From an uncultured Eubacteriales bacterium (lineage in GTDB: Bacteria > Bacillota > Clostridia > Oscillospirales > Acutalibacteraceae), in NCBI GenBank assembly GCA_900321195.1, contig ONVG01000050.1:1-12039 (forward strand): a stretch of DNA of 12,039 bases, read 5' to 3'. Shown here one piece after another: positions 1 through 5,362 of the stretch (its first letter is position 1; each line of letters opens with the position of its first letter). Under the pieces are notes generated by a model, which had not been told where the DNA came from, ran no database searches, and was given only the letters and a program-made list of their open reading frames with translations. The position numbers were made by a program, and so were the translations under genes.

Positions 1-350
<350 letters not shown>

Positions 351-352
<2 letters not shown>

Positions 353-365
353 AAGTGTTACTTGG
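351..365 (+). other. Hairpin at the 3' end of 23S rRNA
   Basis: CCAAGT (351-356) and ACTTGG (360-365) form a perfect 6-bp stem with a GTT loop. It lies just after the expected mature 23S end. It may be a remnant of the processing stem or a small spacer structure. No T-run follows, so it is not an intrinsic terminator. Confidence 0.45.
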
Positions 366-405
366 AAACTTTGTGGCGCTTTATTCAGTTTTCAGGGTGT
401 GATAT

Positions 406-481
406 GCACCATTAGCTCAGTTGGTAGAGCACCTGACTCTTAATCAGGGTGTCCCGGGTTCGAGTCCCTGATGGTGCACCA
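406..481 (+). tRNA. tRNA-Lys(CTT)
   Basis: A complete 76-base cloverleaf. The acceptor stem GCACCAT pairs with ATGGTGC, and CCA is encoded. The anticodon stem CCTGA/TCAGG encloses the loop CTCTTAA, giving anticodon CTT (lysine, AAG codons). The T arm has the standard GGTTCGAGTCC. It lies between 23S and 5S rRNA, so it should be released from the rRNA precursor by RNase P and 3' processing rather than made from its own promoter; I see no promoter in the 53-base gap before it. Confidence 0.97.
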
Positions 482-485
482 TGAT

Positions 486-516
486 CGGCTTGGAGTCAGA
501 GCTTGACTTCAAGCCG
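486..516 (+). other. Spacer hairpin between tRNA-Lys and tRNA-Glu
   Basis: A 13-bp stem fills most of the tRNA spacer: arms 486-498 and 504-516, one G-U pair, loop GAGCT. No T-run follows. The position suggests a structural or processing element of the rRNA precursor, for example a double-strand nuclease substrate, but that role is inferred. Confidence 0.6.
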
Positions 517-524
517 GCTTATAT

Positions 525-596
525 GGCTCGTTGGTCAAGCGGTTAAGACACCGGCCTCTCACGCCGGTAACGGGGGTTCGATTCCCCCACGAGTCA
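525..596 (+). tRNA. tRNA-Glu(CTC), no encoded CCA
   Basis: A 72-base tRNA. The acceptor GGCTCGT pairs with ACGAGTC with one G-U. The anticodon stem CCGGC/GCCGG encloses CTCTCAC, giving anticodon CTC (glutamate, GAG codons). The T arm is GGGGGTTCGATTCCCCC. The gene ends at discriminator A596 followed by GTAA, so CCA must be added after transcription, unlike the neighbouring Lys, Asn and Met genes, which encode it. It is the second tRNA between 23S and 5S. Confidence 0.96.
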
Positions 597-605
597 GTAA
601 AAAAA

Positions 606-622
606 TACGGTCAAAAGCCGTA
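606..622 (+). other. Small hairpin upstream of 5S rRNA
   Basis: TACGG (606-610) and CCGTA (618-622) pair around a 7-base loop in the gap between tRNA-Glu and 5S rRNA. It is short, and its role is unknown; it may mark a processing site for the 5S precursor. Confidence 0.4.
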
Positions 623-626
623 AAAT

Positions 627-744
627 AGTTGGTGTTGATGACGTTGAGGGTCCACCCGTTCCCATACCGAACACGGAAGTTAAGCTCAATGGTGCCGAAA
701 ATACTCGATTGGTGACGATCCGGGAAGATAGGAAGATGCCAACA
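627..744 (+). rRNA. 5S ribosomal RNA
   Basis: About 117 bases with the conserved 5S core: CCCGTTCCCATACCGAAC near 656-673, then ACACGGAAGTTAAGC. The terminal helix forms between GTTGGTG (628-634) and TGCCAAC (737-743) with two G-U pairs. The ends are estimated from that helix and may shift by one to three bases. It follows tRNA-Glu and precedes tRNA-Asn by 7 bases. Confidence 0.95.
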
Positions 745-751
745 TAAATGA

Positions 752-827
752 TCCTCCATAGCTCAGTCGGTAGAGCGCATGACTGTTAATCATGATGTCA
801 CTGGTTCGAGCCCAGTTGGGGGAGCCA
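752..827 (+). tRNA. tRNA-Asn(GTT)
   Basis: A 76-base tRNA with acceptor TCCTCCA/TGGGGGA (one G-U pair), discriminator G824 and encoded CCA. The anticodon stem CATGA/TCATG encloses CTGTTAA, giving anticodon GTT (asparagine). It starts 7 bases after 5S rRNA, as expected of an rRNA-operon tRNA without its own promoter. Confidence 0.96.
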
Positions 828-860
828 AAATTGACCGTCGAGATGGTCGGCGGTCAATTT
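828..860 (+). other. Spacer hairpin between tRNA-Asn and tRNA-Met
   Basis: AAATTGACCG (828-837) and CGGTCAATTT (851-860) form a perfect 10-bp stem with a 13-base loop, directly abutting the CCA end of tRNA-Asn. The three T residues at the end belong to the stem and are followed by AGAAT, so this is a weak terminator at best. It is more likely a processing structure in a continuing transcript. Confidence 0.5.
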
Positions 861-867
861 AGAATAT

Positions 868-944
868 GGACCAATAGCTCAGTTGGTTAGAGCAACCGGC
901 TCATAACCGGTTGGTCCGGGGTTCGAGTCCCTGTTGGTCCACCA
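868..944 (+). tRNA. tRNA-Met(CAT), elongator-like
   Basis: A 77-base tRNA with acceptor GGACCAA/TTGGTCC and encoded CCA. The anticodon stem ACCGG/CCGGT encloses CTCATAA, giving anticodon CAT. The fully paired G1-C72 end and the lack of the three G-C pairs usual in the initiator anticodon stem argue against initiator tRNA-fMet. A CAT tRNA can also be the isoleucine type in which tilS modifies the anticodon; its resemblance to clostridial GGACC-type CAT tRNAs leaves Met versus Ile2 open. Confidence 0.93.
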
Positions 945-980
945 GAAAAGCCTCGTCACTAAGGTGACGGGGCTTAAATA
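945..980 (+). repeat. tRNA trailer hairpin element, copy 1
   Basis: Directly after the tRNA-Met CCA comes GAAAAG and a 12-bp stem (948-959 with 964-975, one G-T pair, loop TAAG), ending CTTAAATA. The same 36 bases, with three differences, follow tRNA-Leu on the other strand at 10843-10878. It lacks a T-run, and a separate classical terminator lies 26 bases further on, so it looks like a conserved trailer or processing structure rather than the terminator itself. Confidence 0.75.
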
Positions 981-1006
981 TTGGAAAATTTTAAACAGTA
1001 CTTAGG

Positions 1007-1039
1007 ATGACAGAAAATAAAAATCTGTCATATTTTTTT
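1007..1039 (+). terminator. Rho-independent terminator of the rRNA operon
   Basis: ATGACAGA (1007-1014) and TCTGTCAT (1024-1031) form a perfect 8-bp stem with a 9-base A-rich loop, followed by A and seven T residues (1033-1039). This is the classical form and ends the rRNA-tRNA transcript. Confidence 0.85.
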
Positions 1040-1043
1040 GTAA

Positions 1044-1226
1044 AGCGGCCTCGATCGTTTTGAATCATGTATTCAGAGCGGTCGGGGTCTTTTGTATTAT
1101 TCCGAAGGTGACAACAGAAAGAATCAATATGAGTGGTCAGTCAAAGAAACTCCTGTATGGCAGCTCAGAGGTAAAGAAAGCAACGAGCAGGAGATAAACA
1201 TTCTACATGCTAAATGTAAGCTATAA
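1044..1226 (+). pseudogene. Possible gene remnant, unidentified
   Basis: The frame ending at TAA 1224-1226 is open back to a stop at 1041-1043 and encodes about 60 residues with no ATG start. The last 43 codons (from 1095) read YYSEGDNRKNQYEWSV and onward, with W, Y, Q, N and E content that looks more like protein than random translation of AT-rich DNA. The beginning overlaps the second terminator stem, so the 5' part is unlikely to be coding. No ribosome binding site or recognisable family is visible. A degraded gene end is a weak guess; chance openness is the main alternative. Confidence 0.15.
1047..1094 (+). terminator. Second, backup terminator-like hairpin
   Basis: An 11-bp stem with three G-U pairs (1047-1057 with 1079-1089) is capped by an inner TGAAT/ATTCA hairpin (1061-1065 with 1071-1075) and followed by TCTTTTG. 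Lying only 8 bases after the first terminator, it probably acts as a backup stop for heavy rRNA transcription. The short T tract makes this less certain. Confidence 0.55.
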
Positions 1227-1234
1227 GTAAAAGA

Positions 1235-1339
1235 ATGTTTGCGATAGCTGCAGCGTTTGTGATAGTATGTTCTTTTTCAGGATGGAAAAAACGATTATGT
1301 AAGAGCAAAGGAATAGTCACGAAAATATACAAAAAATAA
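1235..1339 (+). CDS. Possible 34-residue small membrane peptide, unproven
   Basis: ATG at 1235 opens 34 codons to TAA 1337-1339. The peptide starts with a hydrophobic run (FAIAAAFVIVCSF, residues 2-14) followed by a lysine- and arginine-rich tail, the layout of a tiny single-span membrane peptide. Upstream there is only a weak purine stretch (GTAAAAG), not a proper Shine-Dalgarno. It lies in a non-coding stretch where chance ORFs are expected. I do not recognise it; it is noted because of its layout only. Confidence 0.12.
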   Translation: MFAIAAAFVIVCSFSGWKKRLCKSKGIVTKIYKK

Positions 1340-1400
1340 TATTTATGCAAATTATACTATTTGTATTTAGTTATTTTTATACTTAAAGTAATTTAATCAA

Positions 1401-1440
1401 GTACATATACTATATGTAATAGACTGTGTTAAATATGTAC
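1401..1440. repeat. Inverted repeat GTACATAT / ATATGTAC
   Basis: GTACATAT at 1401-1408 is repeated inverted as ATATGTAC at 1433-1440, with a further ACATAT/TATATGT partial dyad inside the left half. In such AT-rich DNA, 8-bp arms can arise by chance, although GTAC-containing arms are less common. It may be a regulator site; no function is shown. Confidence 0.4.
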
Positions 1441-1472
1441 ATATAAATGCTGTAAAAATTAAACTTTATTAC

Positions 1473-1567
1473 AATTATTTTGTATATTATTTTATTAAAA
1501 TATATAAAAAGATATATAAGTTATACAAAATAGACAAAAAAATTATTTTGTATAGCTTTATACAAAA
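1473..1567. repeat. Repeated TATACAAAATA motif cluster
   Basis: AATTATTTTGTATA occurs identically at 1473-1486 and 1541-1554. The inverse, TATACAAAATA (1522-1532), pairs exactly with TATTTTGTATA (1544-1554) around an 11-base gap. TTATACAAAA occurs once more at 1558-1567. So one motif appears four times in 95 bases, in both orientations. The array resembles a set of binding sites about 190-290 bases upstream of the -35 box, but low sequence complexity is a real alternative. Confidence 0.45.
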
Positions 1568-1572
1568 CATAT

Positions 1573-1590
1573 AATTACAAAGTTGTAATT
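1573..1590. promoter_or_regulatory. 18-base palindrome, candidate operator
   Basis: AATTACAA, AG, TTGTAATT form a palindrome with two 8-bp arms and a 2-base centre, the shape of a dimeric repressor site. It lies about 150 bases upstream of the -35 box of the surface-protein gene, which is far for a simple repressor. The regulator is unknown. Confidence 0.4.
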
Positions 1591-1740
1591 TATTTAAATT
1601 CAACAAAATATTTTGCGCTATAATTCTAATTTAGAAAATACAGCGTTTTTTTGGTTTTTATTGTGTTATAAAAAGGTCGAAAATATGGGTTTTTTTATAA
1701 AATTCTGTGATTTTTGGCAAATAAAAAAATCGAAATAGAC

Positions 1741-1769
1741 TTGATTTTTTCGCAACAACATAGTATAAT
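1741..1769 (+). promoter_or_regulatory. Promoter of the surface-protein gene
   Basis: A -35 box TTGATT (1741-1746), a 17-base spacer and a perfect -10 box TATAAT (1764-1769). Transcription should start near 1776, giving a leader of about 50 bases before the ATG at 1828. Its position excludes the upstream in-frame ATG at 1714 as the true start. Confidence 0.8.
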
Positions 1770-1827
1770 ACAGCTAATGAAACCTCATAAGGATTTCAAA
1801 AATTATATTTTTAGGAGGACAAATAAA

Positions 1828-2661
1828 ATGAGAAAGTCAAAGATTCTTGGCATTGCTCTTGCAGCAGCTATGGTTGCTTCTGTTGCTACAGTAAGTGTTA
1901 GTGCAAAGGTATCAAGTGCAGGTATCGAGGGTGATACAGTAGGTATAGTTGGTCAGTTCAATGGTTGGGCTACAGACGTTCCTATGACAAACAACAATGG
2001 TGTTTGGGAAGGCACAATCGAGATCGCAGAAGTAACATCTGACATGGTCGTTGAGCAGGCTATGAAGGACGACGGTACAGGTGGAAAGGTTGCAAGAGAT
2101 GACGTTGTAGGTCCTGCTGTAACATTTAAGATTCGTCTTAACGGTTCATGGGACGACAGCTGGGGCGATTACGAGCCTGATTACGATCGTACATGGAACA
2201 GCCAGACAGACTGTGCTGTAGCAGCTACTGTTGGTCAGCCTCTTACAATCAATGTTAAGCTCGATACAACAAAGGTTGTTGCAGGTTCTTCAATCACAGA
2301 TCCTTCTGATCCTGATGCATGGAACGTATGGCCTGTAACTTATGAAGTAGTTGGCGGCGGCGAGGCTTCAACAGATGAGCCTTCAGATGAGCCTTCAGAT
2401 GAGCCTTCAGATGAGCCTTCAGATGAGCCTTCAGAAGAAGCTCCTGCAGATGAGCCTTCAGAAGAAGCTCCTGCAGAAGATGATCCTTCAACAACAGGTG
2501 AGGATACAACATCAATTCAGCCTGCAGTTGAGAGCGACACAAAGGACGCTGCTCCTGTTCAGACAGGTGACACAGCATCTGCAGCAGCTCTCGTAGCTGT
2601 AGTTCTTGCTTCTCTCGGCGTAGCAGTTGTTATGACAAAGAAAGCTTCTGCTAAGGACTAA
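1828..2661 (+). CDS. Secreted, surface-anchored protein with glucan-binding-like domain
   Basis: A 277-residue protein. Start 1828 is chosen because AGGAGG lies 9 bases before it and an ideal signal peptide begins there; an in-frame ATG at 1714 lies before the promoter. Residues 1-26 are a signal peptide (basic MRKSK, hydrophobic core, SVSA end). Residues about 35-175 form a probable beta-sandwich: VGQFNGW (41-47), GVWEGTIEI (58-66), FKIRLNGSW (100-108), then WPVTYEV. This pattern recalls CBM48 and SusE-type starch-binding modules; that match is my inference. Residues 182-218 are an acidic stalk of DEPS and EEAPA repeats. The C-terminus has QTGD (245-248), a membrane span (about 250-269) and KK, a layout like sortase-anchored proteins but without a canonical LPXTG. 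It is single-gene, with its own promoter and terminator. It probably sits on the cell surface; the ligand is unproven. Confidence 0.85.
   Translation: MRKSKILGIALAAAMVASVATVSVSAKVSSAGIEGDTVGIVGQFNGWATDVPMTNNNGVWEGTIEIAEVTSDMVVEQAMKDDGTGGKVARDDVVGPAVTFKIRLNGSWDDSWGDYEPDYDRTWNSQTDCAVAATVGQPLTINVKLDTTKVVAGSSITDPSDPDAWNVWPVTYEVVGGGEASTDEPSDEPSDEPSDEPSDEPSEEAPADEPSEEAPAEDDPSTTGEDTTSIQPAVESDTKDAAPVQTGDTASAAALVAVVLASLGVAVVMTKKASAKD
2374..2475 (+). repeat. In-frame tandem repeats encoding the acidic stalk
   Basis: Five perfect tandem copies of the 12-mer GATGAGCCTTCA (2374-2433, encoding DEPS), then GAAGAAGCTCCTGCA (EEAPA) at 2434-2448, another 12-mer at 2449-2460 and a second EEAPA 15-mer at 2461-2475. 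Every unit is a multiple of three, so gain or loss of copies would lengthen or shorten the stalk without frameshift. Exact nucleotide identity suggests recent expansion. Confidence 0.95.
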
Positions 2662-2703
2662 TTCCAAGACAGAGAAACAATTAAAAAATTGATATGATTT
2701 TTT

Positions 2704-2730
2704 AGGCTGTCCGTTTCGGGCAGCCTTTTT
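2704..2730 (+). terminator. Terminator of the surface-protein gene
   Basis: AGGCTGTCC (2704-2712) and GGGCAGCCT (2718-2726) form a 9-bp stem with one G-T pair and loop GTTTC, followed by a run of T to 2730. It lies 42 bases after the stop codon. Confidence 0.88.
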
Positions 2731-2740
2731 ATATCCTTAA

Positions 2741-2787
2741 AATAAAACAGACATGATACTCAAAAGAATATCATGTCTGTTGTTTTT
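2741..2787 (-). terminator. Bidirectional terminator after the dus operon
   Basis: A perfect 12-bp stem, ACAGACATGATA (2747-2758) with TATCATGTCTGT (2769-2780). On the minus strand it is followed by TTTTATTTT and ends the transcript of the gene stopping at 2802. On the plus strand it is followed by TG and five T residues, so it can also back up the previous terminator. Confidence 0.85.
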
Positions 2788-2801
2788 ATAATTAATTGAA
2801 C

Positions 2802-3446
2802 TTACGCCCATTCGACAGAGGTCACATAAAATACTTCGCATGAATGAGGACCTGTATCTGTGCGTGATGTACTTGAATTCCATACAAATGTTGCTCTGTC
2901 CGCATCTCTGTAGCCTGAAACATTTACAAGATAGCCTTTAAGCTTTATATGATCTCCGCGCCTTATATATCCTACAAGATCGCGTATCTCGTCATTTGCA
3001 GGAATGATATGGGTATTTGCAGCGTCTGATATAAACTTTGAATAAGAACCGAATTTTCTTTTATCATTAGCATCAAGATAGCTTGAACACATTCTGTTTG
3101 ACTGTTCCCAGTGAAAATCTATTTCCTTGTTCATCTCTGCTACTCGTCCCCACGCAAGCGCAAGATCCTTAGGCGAAAGTATGTCATCTACGCTGTAGCT
3201 TGTATAGTCGCACGTATGCACGACAAGCGCATCAACGTCATAGCTGTACTGATATTTGATAGTTATGCTGTAGCCGTTTATATCCGCATACGCTATACCG
3301 CTTGCAGGCTCCTGCTTAGGCTCGGACAGTCCCGATATTGCGTTTCTTACTCCGTTATGATAAATAAACCACCATGTAAGCAAACCGCCGGCTGCCAATA
3401 TTATGGCTACTATAGATATTGTAATGAGTGATTTTTTAGATCTCAT
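2802..3446 (-). CDS. Uncharacterised membrane-anchored protein
   Basis: A 214-residue protein with one N-terminal membrane span (about residues 6-28, after MRSKK) and a predicted extracytoplasmic domain. The domain carries VHTCDYTSYSVDDILSPKDLALAWG (75-100, described in part), NTHIIPAN (144-151), IRRGDHIKLKGYLVNV (161-176) and a C-terminal SSTSRTDTG/SCEVFYV block (191-208). I recall similar blocks in hypothetical proteins from many bacteria; the GDHIKLKGYLV stretch suggests an OB-like barrel, but no function is established. Two cysteines (79 and 203) in the conserved blocks could form a disulphide. It starts 15 bases after the dus stop with a weak AAAGGCGG site, so it is the second gene of the dus operon and is followed by its terminator. 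Confidence 0.85.
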   Translation of the reverse strand: MRSKKSLITISIVAIILAAGGLLTWWFIYHNGVRNAISGLSEPKQEPASGIAYADINGYSITIKYQYSYDVDALVVHTCDYTSYSVDDILSPKDLALAWGRVAEMNKEIDFHWEQSNRMCSSYLDANDKRKFGSYSKFISDAANTHIIPANDEIRDLVGYIRRGDHIKLKGYLVNVSGYRDADRATFVWNSSTSRTDTGPHSCEVFYVTSVEWA

Positions 3447-3461
3447 ATGTTTCGCCGCCTT

Positions 3462-4418
3462 TCACACCTCTATCTGCTTGCAAAGCTCTATAAGGTCTGC
3501 GAAGGTCTCAAGCTGAACAGCCTGTCTTCTGAGGGATGCAGCGCCGTGTATTCCCTTGAAGTACCATGCAGCATGCTTGCGGGCTTCTCTCATGCCTGTT
3601 TTTTCGCCCTTGTATTCGCATATTTTGCTTACATGTCTTAGCAGGACTGATATCCTTTCTGCATTAGATACGGGCAGCCAGGGACGTTCATGTCCTATGA
3701 GCATTGATATCTCATGGAATATCCAGGGATTTCCGAGAGCTCCTCTGCCTATCATAACGAGGTCACAGCCGGTATCTTCAAGCATTTTTGCGGCAAGCTC
3801 TGCGCTTGTTACATCTCCGTTGCCTATAACGGGTATATTCACAGCTTTTTTTACCTGACGTATGATATCCCAGTCAGCAGACGGCATATACTGCTGTTCT
3901 CTTGTCCTGCCGTGAACTGTAACGGCGTCAGCGCCTGCTTCTTCGCATATACGCGCTACTTCTACAGCATTCACGCTGTTTTTATCCCAGCCCTTGCGTA
4001 TCTTTACTGTAACAGGTATATCGACAGCCGACTTTACAGCCGAAACTATTTTTCCGCACAGTTCAGGGTCTTTCATAAGAGCTGAACCCATGCCGTTCAT
4101 AGCTATTTTTGGCGCAGGACAGCCCATGTTTATATCAATGATATCAGGACGGTATTCCATAGCCATAACAGCAGCCTGAGCCATTATATCGGGTTCATTT
4201 CCGAAAAGCTGTACAGCCGCAGGGCGTTCCTTATCGGAAAGCTCTAAAAGCTCCTTTGTTTTTTCATTGTTGTATGTAAGTCCCCGGCAGCTTACCATTT
4301 CACCCACAACATAAGCCGCACCGAAATCTACGCAGAGTTCACGAAAAGCCCTGTCGGTAACGCCTGCCATCGGCGCAAGACATGCATGACCTTTTATTTC
4401 GACATTTCCTATCTTCAT
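3462..4418 (-). CDS. dusB: tRNA-dihydrouridine synthase
   Basis: A 318-residue flavoprotein of the Dus family, which reduces uridines to dihydrouridine in the tRNA D-loop using FMN and NADPH. The TIM-barrel signatures are present: APMAGVTDRAFRELC (15-29), VQLFGNEPD (69-77), DINMGCPAPKI (95-105) with the catalytic cysteine at 100, VTVKIRKGWD near 136-145, VHGRTREQQY, VIGNGDV and MIGRGALGNPW (FMN phosphate site). The length is typical for bacterial DusB. AAGGA lies just before the ATG and a strong promoter lies at 4444-4472. It heads a two-gene unit with the uncharacterised membrane protein. The subtype (DusB rather than another Dus) rests on overall similarity. Confidence 0.95.
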   Translation of the reverse strand: MKIGNVEIKGHACLAPMAGVTDRAFRELCVDFGAAYVVGEMVSCRGLTYNNEKTKELLELSDKERPAAVQLFGNEPDIMAQAAVMAMEYRPDIIDINMGCPAPKIAMNGMGSALMKDPELCGKIVSAVKSAVDIPVTVKIRKGWDKNSVNAVEVARICEEAGADAVTVHGRTREQQYMPSADWDIIRQVKKAVNIPVIGNGDVTSAELAAKMLEDTGCDLVMIGRGALGNPWIFHEISMLIGHERPWLPVSNAERISVLLRHVSKICEYKGEKTGMREARKHAAWYFKGIHGAASLRRQAVQLETFADLIELCKQIEV

Positions 4419-4443
4419 ATCTTATCCTTGCCTTTTTATTTTT

Positions 4444-4472
4444 ATTATATAATATCTGCTGACATTTATCAA
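4444..4472 (-). promoter_or_regulatory. Promoter of the dus operon
   Basis: On the minus strand, TTGATA (4467-4472), a 17-base spacer and a perfect TATAAT (4444-4449). Transcription should start near 4437, about 20 bases before the ATG, giving a very short leader. Upstream is the inverted-repeat element at 4495-4596. Confidence 0.85.
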
Positions 4473-4494
4473 CCGATAAGTTGGTGCAAACTAA

Positions 4495-4596
4495 GGAAAT
4501 CAATTTTATCCGTCAGTTATCGGGGAGGAAACCCTTTTCTTGCGAAAAAATGGTTTCCCCCTGCGCCCCCTTCCTGAATTTTGAAAATTGATTTCC
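4495..4596. repeat. 102-base nested inverted-repeat element
   Basis: The ends are perfect 13-base inverted repeats: GGAAATCAATTTT (4495-4507) and AAAATTGATTTCC (4584-4596). Inside are a second perfect pair, GGAAACC (4527-4533) with GGTTTCC (4552-4558), flanked by G and C runs, and an innermost TTTTC/GAAAA around TTGC. The single strand could fold into one long broken hairpin. It has no coding capacity and no obvious target duplication. A MITE- or REP-like mobile repeat fits; a structured RNA after rsmE or a weak terminator region is the alternative. It lies between the rsmE stop and the dus promoter. Confidence 0.65.
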
Positions 4597-4624
4597 GTGT
4601 GTGCCTGAATATGCAGTTTTTGGT

Positions 4625-5347
4625 TTACTCTAAATTGTGTGTATGGAACATTATCGCCGAAATAGCGGCAAGCGGTGCGGTTTCTGCCCGCAATATACGT
4701 TTTCCGAGTGTTGCACATTCGGCTCCGCTCTTTACAAGAAGCTCTACCTCCCGCTCCTCATATCCGCCCTCAGGTCCCGTAAAAACAGCTATCTTTTTGT
4801 CGCCTTCGGATATAAGCTCCCTTAACGGCTTTCCGCCGCCTTCGTAAAACAGTATTACCTTATCATAATCACCAAAAGCTTCTGCCGCTTTTTTCAAGTC
4901 TGTTATGCTGCTGACCTCCGGTATTATCGCGCGTCTTGACTGCATGGCTGCCTGTGCGGCTATCTTCTGATAGCGCTGATGCTTTTTGTCGGCTGACTTT
5001 CCGTCCGGACGTGATACGCACCTGTCTGTAAGCACCGGTATTATCTTTGACGCTCCAAGCTCTACAGATTTCTGTATCACGGTTTCTAACTTATCGCCCT
5101 TTGTAAGCGCTGCAAATAATGTCAGTTCAATACTCGGCTCGTTCAGACATTCGCTCTCGGAAACGACACGAACCTCTACTCCGTCAGACGATATACGTTC
5201 TATCATGCAAAGATGCTCGGTCTTTTTGCTGTCGCATACGGTTATGACTTCCCCGACAGACATTCTCAGCGATTTTGTTATATGTACGGCATCCTCTCCT
5301 GTGATAGTGAATTTTTCGTCCATTGTATCGGCAAAAAACCAATCCAT
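4625..5347 (-). CDS. rsmE: 16S rRNA (uracil(1498)-N3)-methyltransferase
   Basis: A 240-residue SPOUT-family methyltransferase that uses S-adenosylmethionine to methylate U1498 of 16S rRNA in the 30S subunit. An N-terminal PUA-like domain (to about residue 70, with HITKSLRMSVGE) precedes the knotted catalytic domain: KGDKLETVIQKSVELGASKI (83-102), AAMQSRR (133-139), FTGPEGGYEE (189-198) and LGKRILRAETA (214-224), the last two forming the SAM-binding trefoil knot. The length is normal for the family. The start has GGAGAGGA about 6-8 bases upstream. It follows the CrtO-like gene by 15 bases on the same strand, so the two are probably co-transcribed. No clear terminator follows, only the inverted-repeat element. 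Confidence 0.96.
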   Translation of the reverse strand: MDWFFADTMDEKFTITGEDAVHITKSLRMSVGEVITVCDSKKTEHLCMIERISSDGVEVRVVSESECLNEPSIELTLFAALTKGDKLETVIQKSVELGASKIIPVLTDRCVSRPDGKSADKKHQRYQKIAAQAAMQSRRAIIPEVSSITDLKKAAEAFGDYDKVILFYEGGGKPLRELISEGDKKIAVFTGPEGGYEEREVELLVKSGAECATLGKRILRAETAPLAAISAIMFHTHNLE

Positions 5348-5362
5348 ATATTTTCCTCTCCT

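Larger units (their letters stand above)
1340..1740. other. AT-rich intergenic DNA upstream of the surface-protein gene
   Basis: About 400 bases of very AT-rich sequence with no credible gene. It contains several inverted and direct repeats (listed separately), many short A and T tracts and no stable GC hairpin. Together with the remnant-like sequence at 1095-1339, it separates the rRNA operon from the promoter at 1741. It may act as an UP-element or regulatory region for the downstream gene. Confidence 0.7.

Noticed and set aside
559..759. Minus-strand open frame across tRNA-Glu and 5S rRNA
   Set aside because: It overlaps two clear RNA genes and is a chance frame.
868..944. Initiator tRNA-fMet
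   Set aside because: The acceptor end is fully paired and the anticodon stem lacks the initiator G-C pairs.
1714..1827. Longer N-terminus for the surface protein
   Set aside because: The promoter (1741-1769) lies inside this extension, and AGGAGG plus a normal signal peptide mark 1828 as the start.
2374..2475. CRISPR-like repetition
   Set aside because: Units are contiguous, in frame and lack spacers; it is a coding tandem repeat.
2294..2596. Overlapping open frames in other registers over the DEPS repeats
   Set aside because: A stop-free tandem repeat keeps several frames open; the signal peptide, anchor and terminator support only the 1828 frame.
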